Numbered from the stretch's first letter, positions 9,227 through 17,852 are shown. The stretch is DNA of 64,000 nucleotides from Paraburkholderia kururiensis JCM 10599 = LMG 19447 (GCF_003986935.1 NZ_RJZE01000007.1:226183-290182); one strand, 5' to 3'. Notes: a model not told the origin generated them from the letters alone. Numbers and translations: made by a program.

Positions 9227-9974
9227 GTCCATGTCGCCGGCCGACGGCACTTCTGCGAGCGGGCGTCCCGCCGGCACCGTCCGCATTCTGGTCTGGGACG
9301 CGCCCGTGCGCGTCTTCCACTGGCTGATGGTGGTCTCGTTCGCGCTCGCCTGGCTCACGGCGGAAAGCGAACGGTGGCGCCTCGTGCACGTCACGCTCGG
9401 CTACACGATGGTGGGCCTCGTCGCGTTCCGGCTGATCTGGGGGCTCGCCGGCACGCGCTACGCGCGGTTTGCCGCGTTCGTGCGGGCGCCGGGCGCGGTG
9501 GTGCGGTATCTCGCGAGTCTGGTGAAGCGGCACCCGGAGCCGCATGTCGGGCACAACCCTGCGGGCGCTGTCGCGATCGTGGTCATGCTGCTGCTGACGC
9601 TTGCGATCGGCGCCACGGGCTGGGCCGCCTACAACGACGTGGGCGGCGAAGCCTTCGCGGAACTGCACGAGGGCGCGGCCAACGCGATGCTCGCGCTGGT
9701 GGCCATTCACGTGGCGGCGGTCCTCGTGAGCAGTGTCTTGCACCGCGAGAACCTGGTTCGTTCGATGGTGACGGGATACAAGTCCGGGCGCGTGCGCGAC
9801 GGCATTCGCAGCGCGCGATGGGGCGTGGCTGCGCTCCTGATCGTCGCCGTGCTCGCGTGGTGGGGGTCGCAATGGCAGGCGGCGCCGCGGTCAGGCGCAT
9901 CGTTGACGGAGCCTGCGGCGGGCGCCGTGCATCGGTCGGGCCAGGGCAACGATAGCGATCACGACAGCGATTGA
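9192..9974 (+). CDS. Cytochrome b561/b6-like membrane protein
   Basis: A 260-residue integral membrane protein of the bacterial cytochrome b561 type. The motif VRVFHWLMVVSFALAWLTA opens helix 1 with a haem-ligand histidine, and HVTLGYTMVGLVAFRLIWGLAGT forms helix 2. GHNPAGAVAIVVMLLLTLAIGATGW and the later LHEGAANAMLALVAIHVAAVLVSS supply further helices and histidines. The ATG at 9192 has GGGGAATTTCG upstream and overlaps the dihaem cytochrome gene. It probably transfers electrons between the quinone pool and the periplasmic cytochromes encoded just before it. A similar protein is encoded at 18207-18830. Confidence 0.85.
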   Translation: MNDTSASRMENESMSPADGTSASGRPAGTVRILVWDAPVRVFHWLMVVSFALAWLTAESERWRLVHVTLGYTMVGLVAFRLIWGLAGTRYARFAAFVRAPGAVVRYLASLVKRHPEPHVGHNPAGAVAIVVMLLLTLAIGATGWAAYNDVGGEAFAELHEGAANAMLALVAIHVAAVLVSSVLHRENLVRSMVTGYKSGRVRDGIRSARWGVAALLIVAVLAWWGSQWQAAPRSGASLTEPAAGAVHRSGQGNDSDHDSD

Positions 9975-9985
9975 TTCGTGAGCAT

Positions 9986-10039
9986 CACGCGACTCACGCG
10001 ACTCACGAGAAACACGAGAAACACGAGAAACACGAAAGG
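9986..10039 (+). repeat. Six-unit 9-bp tandem array abutting a response-regulator start
   Basis: Six 9-bp units all begin CACG: CACGCGACT twice, CACGAGAAA three times, then CACGAAAGG. The last unit supplies the purine-rich AAAGG that may act as the ribosome binding site for the next gene. Because the unit is a multiple of three, the array would be read as repeated HEK if translation began further upstream. Confidence 0.85.
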
Positions 10040-10051
10040 GCCCTGTTGGAC

Positions 10052-10726
10052 GTGCGCATCCTGCTGATAGAAGACGATCCCCTGCTGGGCGACGGCATTC
10101 GCGCCGGCTTGCGCCAGCAGGGTTTCCAGGTGGACTGGGTCCGCGACGGCGACGCGGCGCAGCGCGAGCTGCGCGCGCATCCGTATGCGGCGGCAGTGCT
10201 CGACCTCGGCCTGCCGCGCATGGATGGGCTGGAAGTGCTGCGCGTGGCGCGCGATGCGGGCGTGGAGCTGCCCATTCTCGTTCTGACCGCACGCGATGCC
10301 GTGCCGGATCGCATCCGCGGACTCAATGCCGGCGCAGACGACTACGTGGTGAAGCCCGTCGATCTGCACGAACTGGCGGCCCGTCTGCATGCGCTCGTGC
10401 GCCGTGCACACGGCCGGCCCGGCGAGCGGCTCGAAGCGCAGGACATCGTGCTCGAGCCCGCCTCTCGCACGGTGTATCGCGCGGGTGTGCCGGTGGCGCT
10501 CGCCACCCGCGAGTTCGACCTGCTGCACGTGCTCATGCTCAACGCGGGGCGCGTGCTTTCGCGCGAGCAGATCGAGCAGCATCTCTACAGCTGGGGCCAG
10601 GAAGTGGAGAGCAACGCCGTGGAGGTGCACGTGCATCGCTTGAGAAGCAAGCTGGGCAGCGACCTGATCCGCACCGTGCGCGGCGTGGGCTACGTGCTGC
10701 TGCGCGAACCCACGGGGCCGGCATGA
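10052..10726 (+). CDS. OmpR-family response regulator
   Basis: A 224-residue two-component regulator of the QseB/PmrA type. The receiver domain begins MRILLIEDD, with the phosphoacceptor at D51 (AAVLDLGLPRMDG), the Thr/Ser switch at LTARD and Lys in YVVKP. The C-terminal winged helix ends HVHRLRSKLGSDLIRTVRGVGYVL. The GTG at 10052 gives the canonical family N-terminus; a TTG at 10046 is the alternative. It overlaps its sensor kinase by 4 bases and follows the cytochrome genes, so it probably senses a redox or metal signal handled by them. Confidence 0.9.
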   Translation: MRILLIEDDPLLGDGIRAGLRQQGFQVDWVRDGDAAQRELRAHPYAAAVLDLGLPRMDGLEVLRVARDAGVELPILVLTARDAVPDRIRGLNAGADDYVVKPVDLHELAARLHALVRRAHGRPGERLEAQDIVLEPASRTVYRAGVPVALATREFDLLHVLMLNAGRVLSREQIEQHLYSWGQEVESNAVEVHVHRLRSKLGSDLIRTVRGVGYVLLREPTGPA

Positions 10727-12108
10727 CCCGGCCGCGCTCGCTCCAGGGCCAGCTGCTCCTGCTCGTTGCCGGCGTGCTGCTCGCCGTGTGGCTGGTGGCC
10801 GCTGCCTTCACCTGGCACGATGCGCGGCACGAGATCGACGAACTGCTCGACAGCCATCTCGCCCAGGCCGCGGCGTTGCTCGTCATGCAGGAGACCCGCG
10901 CCGTGGACGACGACGAAGACGCCATGGACGCGCCCACCCTGCATCCCTATGCGCCCAAGGTGGCGTTCCAGGTGTTCCACGAGGGGCGGCTCGGGCTGCG
11001 CTCCGCGAACGCGCCCACCGAGCCGATGATGAGCGCCGGCCGCTCGCATGCGGCGGGCTTTTCCACCGTGCGCATCGACGGCAAGACCTGGCGCGTGTTT
11101 GCCGCGCGCGGCGTGCAGCACGACGTCGAGGTCTACGTGGGCGAGCAGGTGGATTCGCGCCGGGCGATTCTGCTGGCCGTGATGCGCGGCGCCTTCTGGC
11201 CGATGGCGCTGGCGTTGCCCGTGCTCCTGCTCGCCACGTGGTGGGCTGTGCGGCGCGGCGCGAAGCCGCTGCGGGAGTTGGGCAGCACGCTCGCGCGGCG
11301 CGATCCGCGCGCGCTCGACGCCGTGCGCATGCAGCATGCGCCGCTCGAAATGGTGCCGCTGCTCGATGCGCTGAACCGCCTCTTCGATCGCATTCGCGCC
11401 GTGCTGGACGCCGAACGGCGCTTCACCGCCGACGCCGCGCACGAACTGCGCACGCCCATCGCGGCGATCAAGGCGCAGGCCCAGGTGGCGATGGCCGAAG
11501 ACAACCTCGAGTTGCGCCGGCATGCACTGGGCCGCTTGCTGGAGGGCTGCGACCGCGCGGCTCACCTCGTCGATCAATTGCTGTTGCTCTCGCGCCTCGA
11601 AGCCGGCGCGCCGATGGATACCGCCGAGGTCGCGCTGCCCGCGCTCGCGCAGCAAGTGGTGGCCGACATTGCGCCGCAGGCGCTCGGCAAGCGCCAGCAA
11701 CTCGAACTGGAGGCGAGCGATGCCTGCGCGGTCGAGGGCAACGAGGTGCTGCTCGCGTCGCTGATCCGCAATCTCGTGGACAACGCGGTGCGCTACAGCC
11801 CCGCGCTTGCGCACATTGCCGTGTGGGTGCGCAGGCGTGGCGAGCGCGTGGTGCTGGGTGTGGAAGACAGCGGCCCGGGGCTTGCCGACGAACAACTCGA
11901 GCGCCTGGGCGAGCGGTTCTTTCGCGGTGGTTTCTCGGAGGAGGAGGCCGCCGCGCCGAGCGGTAGCGGGCTCGGCTGGTCTATCGTGCGGCGTGTTGCC
12001 GCCGTGCACGGCGCGCAGGTCGAGGTGGGGCGCTCCGCGGCGCTGGGCGGGTTGCGCGTGACGGTGTCGTTGCCGCGCGCCCGTTCAGGAGATTCGGTGC
12101 GCCGCTGA
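10723..12108 (+). CDS. Sensor histidine kinase, QseC/PmrB type
   Basis: A 461-residue membrane sensor kinase. One membrane helix lies near residues 8-30 and a second near 150-170, enclosing a periplasmic domain of about 120 residues with acidic patches. The H-box is FTADAAHELRTP with H240, the N-box is NLVDNAVRYS, and G-boxes are DSGPGL and GSGLGWS. It is coupled to the response regulator by an ATGA overlap. The signal is unknown; cytochrome context suggests redox stress. Confidence 0.9.
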   Translation: MTRPRSLQGQLLLLVAGVLLAVWLVAAAFTWHDARHEIDELLDSHLAQAAALLVMQETRAVDDDEDAMDAPTLHPYAPKVAFQVFHEGRLGLRSANAPTEPMMSAGRSHAAGFSTVRIDGKTWRVFAARGVQHDVEVYVGEQVDSRRAILLAVMRGAFWPMALALPVLLLATWWAVRRGAKPLRELGSTLARRDPRALDAVRMQHAPLEMVPLLDALNRLFDRIRAVLDAERRFTADAAHELRTPIAAIKAQAQVAMAEDNLELRRHALGRLLEGCDRAAHLVDQLLLLSRLEAGAPMDTAEVALPALAQQVVADIAPQALGKRQQLELEASDACAVEGNEVLLASLIRNLVDNAVRYSPALAHIAVWVRRRGERVVLGVEDSGPGLADEQLERLGERFFRGGFSEEEAAAPSGSGLGWSIVRRVAAVHGAQVEVGRSAALGGLRVTVSLPRARSGDSVRR

Positions 12109-12124
12109 CCGCTGTCGAGCGCCG

Positions 12125-12138
12125 TTGACATGTGTCAA
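12125..12138 (+). promoter_or_regulatory. FNR/Crp-type palindrome upstream of a periplasmic protein gene
   Basis: TTGAC-ATGT-GTCAA is a perfect 5+5 palindrome with a 4-base spacer, the spacing of FNR/ANR/DNR sites. Its centre lies about 147 bases before the start at 12279. A promoter at the class II distance would begin near 12173. Confidence 0.6.
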
Positions 12139-12278
12139 GCCCCCAGCCTTCTTGCCGCGACAGCATGGAACCTGTGCGTCGCTCAGCGCCGGCACCTGCC
12201 ATTGCAGCGTGCCGCTGTGGGCGACGAGGTCGCTACGAAGCAAGGGGCTTCGCGTCGCGACGCATCGATGGAGGCACC

Positions 12279-12755
12279 ATGCAAAAGTTTCGATTCCTGA
12301 TGATTCCCGCGGTCGCACTGTTCCTGGCCGCGTCGGTTTCCGCCCATGCGACCCAGTTGGACCGCAGCGTCACGAAGAACGGCATGACGATCCACTTCGG
12401 CATCGTGCCGGCCGAGCGTGCCCAGGCCGTGGAAGGCAGCGCCAGCGCGCCGACAGAGGCCGTTTCGGCGCCGGCGCGGGGTAGCTATCACCTCGTGGTC
12501 GCGTTGTACGACAAGGCCAGTGGCGCGCGCATCGACGATGCCGCGGTGACGGCGAAGGTGACGCGCCCAGGTCCGAAGTCGGGCCCCAAGGTGCAGGTCA
12601 AGGCGCTGCAGCCGTTAAAGGTCAACGACACGGTCACCTACGGCAACTACTTCGACATGCCGTGGCAAGGGCGCTATCGCATCGATCTGTCGATCAAGCG
12701 CAAGGACAGCATCGACGCGACGAAAGTGCGCGTGACCTACGATCAGCAGTTCTGA
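12279..12755 (+). CDS. Periplasmic protein, FixH/YtkA-like beta-sandwich (tentative)
   Basis: A 158-residue secreted protein. The ATG at 12279 (GGAGGCACC upstream) opens a clear signal peptide, MQKFRFLMIPAVALFLAASV, cleaved near AHATQ. The mature part is a single beta-rich domain (YHLVVALYDKASGARIDDAAVTAKV, then NYFDMPWQGRYRIDLSI), which resembles the Ig-like FixH/YtkA class. No catalytic residues are recognised. It is followed by a convergent cation exporter and preceded by an FNR-like palindrome, so a role in low-oxygen or metal stress is plausible but inferred. Confidence 0.6.
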   Translation: MQKFRFLMIPAVALFLAASVSAHATQLDRSVTKNGMTIHFGIVPAERAQAVEGSASAPTEAVSAPARGSYHLVVALYDKASGARIDDAAVTAKVTRPGPKSGPKVQVKALQPLKVNDTVTYGNYFDMPWQGRYRIDLSIKRKDSIDATKVRVTYDQQF

Positions 12756-12860
12756 GGGCGCCACGCAGGCCGGGCCACGCGGGCCAGCGCGGGCGTCGAT
12801 GGTTGTTTCAACGGCGCCTGCTGCAACGCTTCCGCTTCAACACGTGCTTCAACACCTGCT

Positions 12861-13817
12861 TCACCGCTCCGCCGCCACCACGGCGGATGCATCAGGCGCC
12901 GTCGCCCTGCGCGGATCGACGTGCGTCATCACGTTGAGCACGCGGTGGCGCGACAGCACGCGGCGCCGCGCCTCCACGGCAATGTCGTGCCCCGCTTCCA
13001 CGGAGATCGCGCCCGCCACCTCGATGTGGACGTCCACCACGACCATGTCGCCCATCTTGCGCGTGCGCAGGTCATGAACGCCGATCACGCCGGGTGAACT
13101 CACCAGCGTCTCGCGGATGGCGTCCACCTCGTGATCGTCGGCGGCACGGTCCATCAGATCGTGAAGTGCTTCCCAGCCGAACTGCCAGCCCATCTTGAGC
13201 ACCAGCAGACCCACGACGAGCGCCGCGATCGGGTCGAGTATCGGGTAGCCCGCCAGGTTGCCGATAATGCCCACGCCCACCACCAGCGACGACGCCGCAT
13301 CAGAGCGCGCGTGCCACGCGTTGGCCACCAGCATGCTCGACTTCACGCGCTTGGCCACGGCCAGCATGTAGCGGAACAGCAGCTCCTTGGCCGCGAGCGC
13401 GCCACCGGCGACCCACAGCGCGATGACATGCACGCGCTGCACCGACGCGGGGTCTTCGAGCTTGTGCACCGCCGACCACAGCATGCCCACGCCCACCGCG
13501 GCGAGCAGCGCGCCCAGCGCCAGCGACGCGCCCGTTTCGAAGCGTTGGTGGCCGTACGGGTGGGCTTCGTCCGCGCCCTTCTTGCTGTGATGGCTCGCGA
13601 AGAGCACCACGAAGTCGGCAATCAGATCGGATAGCGAATGAATGCCGTCCGCCACCAGACCCTGCGAGCCTGAAAGCAGACCGGCGAGCACCTGGCCCAG
13701 GGTCAAGGCGAGATTGACGACCACGCTGACCCACGTGCTGCGCGACGCCGCGGCGGCGCGTTCGGCAGGCGTGTGCTCGTTGTTCTCGGTGTCGTCAAAG
13801 AGTTCTTCGGTCTTCAT
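12861..13817 (-). CDS. Cation diffusion facilitator (CDF) family transporter
   Basis: A 318-residue divalent-metal exporter. Six predicted membrane helices precede a cytoplasmic domain. Metal-site motifs are DGIHSLSDLIADF in helix 2 and HARSDAASS in helix 5, both HxxxD. The C-terminal domain (DHEVDAIRETLVSSPGVIGVHDLRTRKMGDMVVVDVHIEV) is the CDF cytoplasmic dimerisation domain. It is expected to pump Zn, Fe, Co or Mn out of the cytoplasm in exchange for protons; the metal cannot be read from sequence. It is convergent with the gene at 12279. Confidence 0.92.
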   Translation of the reverse strand: MKTEELFDDTENNEHTPAERAAAASRSTWVSVVVNLALTLGQVLAGLLSGSQGLVADGIHSLSDLIADFVVLFASHHSKKGADEAHPYGHQRFETGASLALGALLAAVGVGMLWSAVHKLEDPASVQRVHVIALWVAGGALAAKELLFRYMLAVAKRVKSSMLVANAWHARSDAASSLVVGVGIIGNLAGYPILDPIAALVVGLLVLKMGWQFGWEALHDLMDRAADDHEVDAIRETLVSSPGVIGVHDLRTRKMGDMVVVDVHIEVAGAISVEAGHDIAVEARRRVLSRHRVLNVMTHVDPRRATAPDASAVVAAER

Positions 13818-13897
13818 GTCGTTGCTTCGTTCGTCAAAGGAAAGGCTTCAGGCGGGGCGACAGTGCAGCGGACACAGCGAGGGCTGTACGCCGCCCT

Positions 13898-14539
13898 TCA
13901 ACGCTGCGCATGGCGACTGCTTTTCACATCCTTGGTTCGTTTTGCCCGCCGCCGCCACGCGAGCCTGCGCTGCTCGACCAGCATTTTCCAGTCGAGTTTC
14001 GTGAGTGTATAGATGAGCCCGAGCAGCGCGAGCTGCGTCACGATGAAATAGCCGCTGAGGTAGCCGTCTTCCAGCTGCGCCTCGGGGTCGATGTACGACG
14101 AAGCAAGGCGGCCCAGCTGCGCCCAGAGCGCGTAGCTCGCCACGCGCCCCGCGAAGAACGCCGCGCCGATGAAGCGCAGCGGCAACCCCGAAAGCCCATA
14201 GGCAATGAAGAGATAGTTCGACGGAAAAGGGCTCAACGCGTAGACGAAGAACGCGCTCACGGTGGTCTTCTGATGCTTGGCGAGCCACGCGGTGACCACG
14301 TCGATGTTCTCGCGGTCGGCGTCGCGCATCAGCTTGCCGCGCACGAGCGAGCGTGCGAACGTGGCCAGAATCAGCCGCCCGATGGTGGCGGCGCTCGCGG
14401 CGACCAGGGCGAACACGAACGGACTGCCGTCCGGCACATTGAAGCCGACCCACGACATCGCCATCCAGGTGGGCGGCGCGAATGCCGGCATGAGGTTGAT
14501 GAGCAGTACCACGACGAACAGTGTGGACAGCGTCGCCAC
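13898..14539 (-). CDS. Small VTT/DedA-like inner-membrane protein
   Basis: A 213-residue membrane protein with four to five hydrophobic segments. The GTG at 14539 is chosen because GGAGGT lies 5 bases upstream, a far better site than the upstream in-frame starts. The stretch VYALSPFPSNYLFIAYGLSGLPLRFIGAAFFAGR resembles the SNARE-associated/VTT signature of DedA-like proteins. The C-terminus is strongly basic (RRLAWRRRAKRTKD). An FNR-like palindrome lies 80 bases upstream with a CAGAAT -10 candidate. Function is unknown; a lipid-handling role is a family-level guess. Confidence 0.65.
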   Translation of the reverse strand: MATLSTLFVVVLLINLMPAFAPPTWMAMSWVGFNVPDGSPFVFALVAASAATIGRLILATFARSLVRGKLMRDADRENIDVVTAWLAKHQKTTVSAFFVYALSPFPSNYLFIAYGLSGLPLRFIGAAFFAGRVASYALWAQLGRLASSYIDPEAQLEDGYLSGYFIVTQLALLGLIYTLTKLDWKMLVEQRRLAWRRRAKRTKDVKSSRHAQR

Positions 14540-14611
14540 GATGGACCTCCCGGCCGATACGCTTGCAGCTGTTTGCAGCATTCCATTCTGCGGCGGTGGA
14601 TGCCGCTGTGG

Positions 14612-14625
14612 TTGACGCACGTCAA
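14612..14625 (+). promoter_or_regulatory. FNR/Crp-type palindrome between divergent VTT-like and ATPase genes
   Basis: TTGAC-GCAC-GTCAA is a perfect 5+5 palindrome. On the minus strand a CAGAAT hexamer (14585-14590) is centred 31 bases from it, the class II FNR geometry for the VTT-like gene. On the plus strand it precedes the P-type ATPase. Confidence 0.65.
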
Positions 14626-14757
14626 GCCGGCAAAGAACGCGGCGCGACCGCTTTCATCCGACAAGGTTTGATGCGAGTCAACGGACCCGCGATACCGCTC
14701 CATACACTCGTGAACAGCACCCCGTATCCCGTCGCTGCCCATTCCCATACTTGTGCC

Positions 14758-17067
14758 ATGCCACGCTGGCTGTCTTTCCTCGATCGAATGCCGTGGATCA
14801 CGTTCGTTCCGCTGCTCGCCTCGGCCCTGAGTCTCACGGCAGGCCTCGGCTTCGCGGCATTCGGACGAACCGCCGTGGCGCATGCGCTCTGGACGCTCGG
14901 CGCCGTGCCGGTGCTGCTCGTGCTCGCGGTGTCCATCGTGCGCGCGCTGCGTCGTCACGAAGCCGGCGTCGACGTGCTGGCGCTGGTGGCCATCGGCTTT
15001 GCGCTCGCGCTGGGCGAATCGCTCACCGCGGCCGTAATCGCCTTGATGCTCGCAAGCGGCCGGGCACTCGAACACTATGCCCACGCACGCGCCCAGCGCG
15101 AAATGACGGCACTGCTCGCGCACGCGCCGCGCCACGCCAACCGGTTCGAAGCGGGCGAGTGGCGCCGCGTGGAACTGGACGACGTGCAGGCCGGCGACCG
15201 CCTGCTCGTGCGCACCGGCGAATTCGTGCCGGTGGACGGCAGCCTCACCGACCCCGCGGAACTCGACGAATCCACGCTCACGGGCGAGGCCGCCATCCAG
15301 CCGCGCCGGCCGGGCGAAGCGGTGCAAAGCGGCGTGTTGAACGTGGGTCCGGCGTTCGAGATGGTGGCGGCCGCGAGTGCGGGCGACAGCACGTTCGCCG
15401 GCATCGTGCGCATGGTGCAGTTCGCGCGCGAGGCGCGCAGTCCCGCCGAACGGCTCGCGGACCGCTACGCCGTGCTCTTCATGCTCGCCGCGATGTTCTT
15501 TGCCGGCGCGAGCTGGCTCGCCGTGGGCGACCTTACGCGCGTGCTCGCGGTGCTCGTGGTGGCCACGCCGTGCCCGCTGATTCTCGCGGTGCCCGTGGCC
15601 ATCGTGTCGGGCATGTCGCGGTGCGCGAAGCGCGGCGTGCTCGTGAAAGGCGGCGGCGCGCTGGAGCGGCTTGCGCAGGCAGGCGCGCTCTTCTTCGACA
15701 AGACGGGCACGCTCACCGGCGGGCACGCGCGGCTCGTGGCCGTGGAAAGCGCGCCGGGCACGGCGCCCGACGCCGTGCTGCGGTTCGCGGCGTCGCTCGG
15801 CCAGGCGTCGGCGCACGTGATATCCGAGGCGGTGACGATGGCCGCGCGCGAGCGCCATCTCGCGCTCGCGGTGCCCTCGCACGTGGTGGAGCGTGCAGGG
15901 GCCGGCGTGACGGGCGAGGTGGACGGCCGCGCGGTGGCGATCGGGTCGTTCGCTCATGTGTCGGAGGTCGCCGCGCCCCAGCCGTGGTGTACGGCGTTCC
16001 TGCAGCGCGTGGCCTATGAGGGCGCGTCTGCCGTATTCGTGGCCGTGGACGGCGTGATGATCGGCGCCGTGCAACTGGCCGACCAGATCCGGCTGGAGAC
16101 GCCGCGTGCGCTGCGTCTCTTGCGGCAGGAAGGTATTCGCCGGCTCATCATGCTGACGGGCGACCGGCGCGACGTGGCCGAAACCGTGGGCGCCATGCTG
16201 GGCGTGACCGAGGTGATGCCCGAGCAGACACCCGCGGACAAGCTCGCCGCCATTCAGGCTGCGCGTCGCGACGACACGGTGGTCATGGTGGGCGACGGCG
16301 TGAACGATGCGCCGGCGCTCGCTGCCGCTGACGTGGGCGTGGCGATGGGCGCGCGCGGCGCGGCGGCGTCGTCCGAGGCCGCCGACGTCGTGCTGCTGGT
16401 GGACCGGCTGGACCGCCTCGTCGACGCATTGCGCGTGGCACGCCGCACACGCCGTATCGCCATGGAAAGCGTGGTGGCAGGCATGACGCTCTCGTTCGCG
16501 GCGATGGCCGTGGCCGCGGCCGGCTACCTGCCGCCGCTGGCGGGCGCGCTGCTTCAGGAAGTCATCGACGTCGCCGTGATCCTCAATGCGCTGCGCGCCT
16601 TGCGCATACACCCCGGCACCGCGCCGGGCAGTCTCCCGCGCGACGACGCGGACCGCCTGAAAGCCGACCATGCCGAACTGGGACCGGTGATGGAGCAGAT
16701 CAGAGCGCTCGCGGACGAACTGCCGCGCATGCCGCCGCAGTCCGTTGCCGGTGCGCTCACGCGCATGAACGAATCGCTTGCGCAGCAGCTCGTGCCGCAC
16801 GAGCAGCACGACGACATCGAGCTTTATCCCGGCCTCGCGCAACTCATGGGTGGAGACGACCCCATGGCCGCGATGAGCGGCACGCATCGCGAGATCTTTC
16901 GCCTTGCACGCATGCTCAGACAGATGACGGCGCACGTGCCGCCCGAAGGGCCGGACGCCGCGAGCCTGCGCGAATTCCAGCGTCTTCTCTACGCGCTCGA
17001 CGCCATCGTGCGGCTGCATTGCGCTCAGGAAGACGAACTGTTTCATGCGCTCGCGGAAAACGGGTAA
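14758..17067 (+). CDS. P1B-like P-type ATPase fused to a C-terminal hemerythrin domain
   Basis: A 769-residue protein joining a metal-transporting ATPase to a hemerythrin. The ATPase part has the actuator TGE (DESTLTGEA), the membrane CPx motif TPCPL, the phosphorylation site DKTGTLTGG and the hinge GDGVNDAPAL. No N-terminal heavy-metal-binding domain is present. The SxxHP signature of P1B pumps appears as SAHVI, so the proline is missing. From about residue 640 a hemerythrin-like four-helix domain follows, with HAELG, LVPHEQHDDIELYP, THREIFR and LHCAQEDELF supplying di-iron ligands. The start is uncertain: 14758 begins right before the first helix, while 14671 has a weak AAGG upstream. Context suggests oxygen- or redox-sensitive metal transport. 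Confidence 0.85.
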   Translation: MPRWLSFLDRMPWITFVPLLASALSLTAGLGFAAFGRTAVAHALWTLGAVPVLLVLAVSIVRALRRHEAGVDVLALVAIGFALALGESLTAAVIALMLASGRALEHYAHARAQREMTALLAHAPRHANRFEAGEWRRVELDDVQAGDRLLVRTGEFVPVDGSLTDPAELDESTLTGEAAIQPRRPGEAVQSGVLNVGPAFEMVAAASAGDSTFAGIVRMVQFAREARSPAERLADRYAVLFMLAAMFFAGASWLAVGDLTRVLAVLVVATPCPLILAVPVAIVSGMSRCAKRGVLVKGGGALERLAQAGALFFDKTGTLTGGHARLVAVESAPGTAPDAVLRFAASLGQASAHVISEAVTMAARERHLALAVPSHVVERAGAGVTGEVDGRAVAIGSFAHVSEVAAPQPWCTAFLQRVAYEGASAVFVAVDGVMIGAVQLADQIRLETPRALRLLRQEGIRRLIMLTGDRRDVAETVGAMLGVTEVMPEQTPADKLAAIQAARRDDTVVMVGDGVNDAPALAAADVGVAMGARGAAASSEAADVVLLVDRLDRLVDALRVARRTRRIAMESVVAGMTLSFAAMAVAAAGYLPPLAGALLQEVIDVAVILNALRALRIHPGTAPGSLPRDDADRLKADHAELGPVMEQIRALADELPRMPPQSVAGALTRMNESLAQQLVPHEQHDDIELYPGLAQLMGGDDPMAAMSGTHREIFRLARMLRQMTAHVPPEGPDAASLREFQRLLYALDAIVRLHCAQEDELFHALAENG

Positions 17068-17165
17068 TGGAGCAAGCGAAGCGGCCCGGTGGCAGCCTCG
17101 CGCACGCCAACGCGATGCCGCCACCGATGCCACGATTGATGCCGCGTTCGAACGCACGCGGGCTG

Positions 17166-17185
17166 CATGCCCGGACTCGGGCATG
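17166..17185. other. Stem-loop between convergent ATPase and rubrerythrin genes
   Basis: CATGCCCG and CGGGCATG form an 8-bp perfect stem with a GACT loop. There is no T-run on either strand, so it is a weak bidirectional terminator candidate at best. Confidence 0.4.
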
Positions 17186-17219
17186 TGCGTCCGCGATGTG
17201 CGTGGGTGACGTGCCTGCG

Positions 17220-17699
17220 TTACTTGCTGCCGGCCCGCAGCTTTTCGGCGGCCGTCTTGTACGCGGTGTAGTGATCGCCTTCGTCGGCGGCAATCTGGCG
17301 GAACATGGCCGCCACCTTCTTGTCGCCGGCCGCGTCGGCCTGCTCCGCGTATTTGACGTACATCTTCGTGTTCTCGTAGTGCTCGCCGGCCATGCCGTCG
17401 GCCAGGTTGGCTTCGTCGGACTTCGCGAGGTTCAGCGCTTCCGCTTCGCGTGCGAAGTGCTCGTTGGCCTCTACGTTCGCGCTTTCGTCGAAGAGCTTCG
17501 CGAGTTCCGGGTGGCCGCTCTTGCGGGCATGCTCGGCGTAGGCGAGGTACTTCAGGTGCGCGTAGGCCTCGCCGTGCATGGCGGCCTCGAGGTTCTGCTT
17601 CGTCTGGTCTTTCAGCTGGCCCTCGGCGAGCGCGGGGGCTGCGGCGAACGAAAGCGCCGCCAGCGCGGCCACGGGAACCAGTTGCGTGAAGAGTTTCAT
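17220..17699 (-). CDS. Exported rubrerythrin-like ferritin-fold protein
   Basis: A 159-residue protein with a signal peptide (MKLFTQLVPVAALAALSFAA, cleaved near ALAE) and a rubrerythrin di-iron four-helix domain. Ligand motifs are NLEAAMHGEAYAHLKY, ESANVEANEHF, GEHYENTKMY and IAADEGDHY. The rubredoxin tail of classical rubrerythrin is absent. ATG 17699 is preferred over 17708 because AAGGA lies 9 bases before it. Rubrerythrins reduce peroxide using iron; a periplasmic copy is unusual and would need an external reductant, perhaps the nearby cytochromes. Confidence 0.85.
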   Translation of the reverse strand: MKLFTQLVPVAALAALSFAAAPALAEGQLKDQTKQNLEAAMHGEAYAHLKYLAYAEHARKSGHPELAKLFDESANVEANEHFAREAEALNLAKSDEANLADGMAGEHYENTKMYVKYAEQADAAGDKKVAAMFRQIAADEGDHYTAYKTAAEKLRAGSK

Positions 17700-17771
17700 G
17701 ATCAGCATTCCTTTTCGGGGACGTCGCCGACCGTGGCGACAGCGACCATGTTGTCGTGCGGCATTGACAAT

Positions 17772-17852
17772 GTCCTGACGTCTGCCGCGCGTTGGAACAA
17801 CCGTTTGCGCGACACGGCGAGCATTGATGCAGGCCCGTCAGGACTCGGTCAG
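17772..17852. promoter_or_regulatory. Inverted and 11-bp direct repeats in rubrerythrin/PepSY divergent region
   Basis: GTCCTGACG (17772-17780) and CGTCAGGAC (17836-17844) are a perfect 9-bp inverted pair. In addition GTCAG recurs at 17837 and 17848, an 11-bp period typical of OmpR-family regulator sites. The region lies between divergent genes, and an OmpR regulator is encoded nearby at 18805. Confidence 0.5.
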
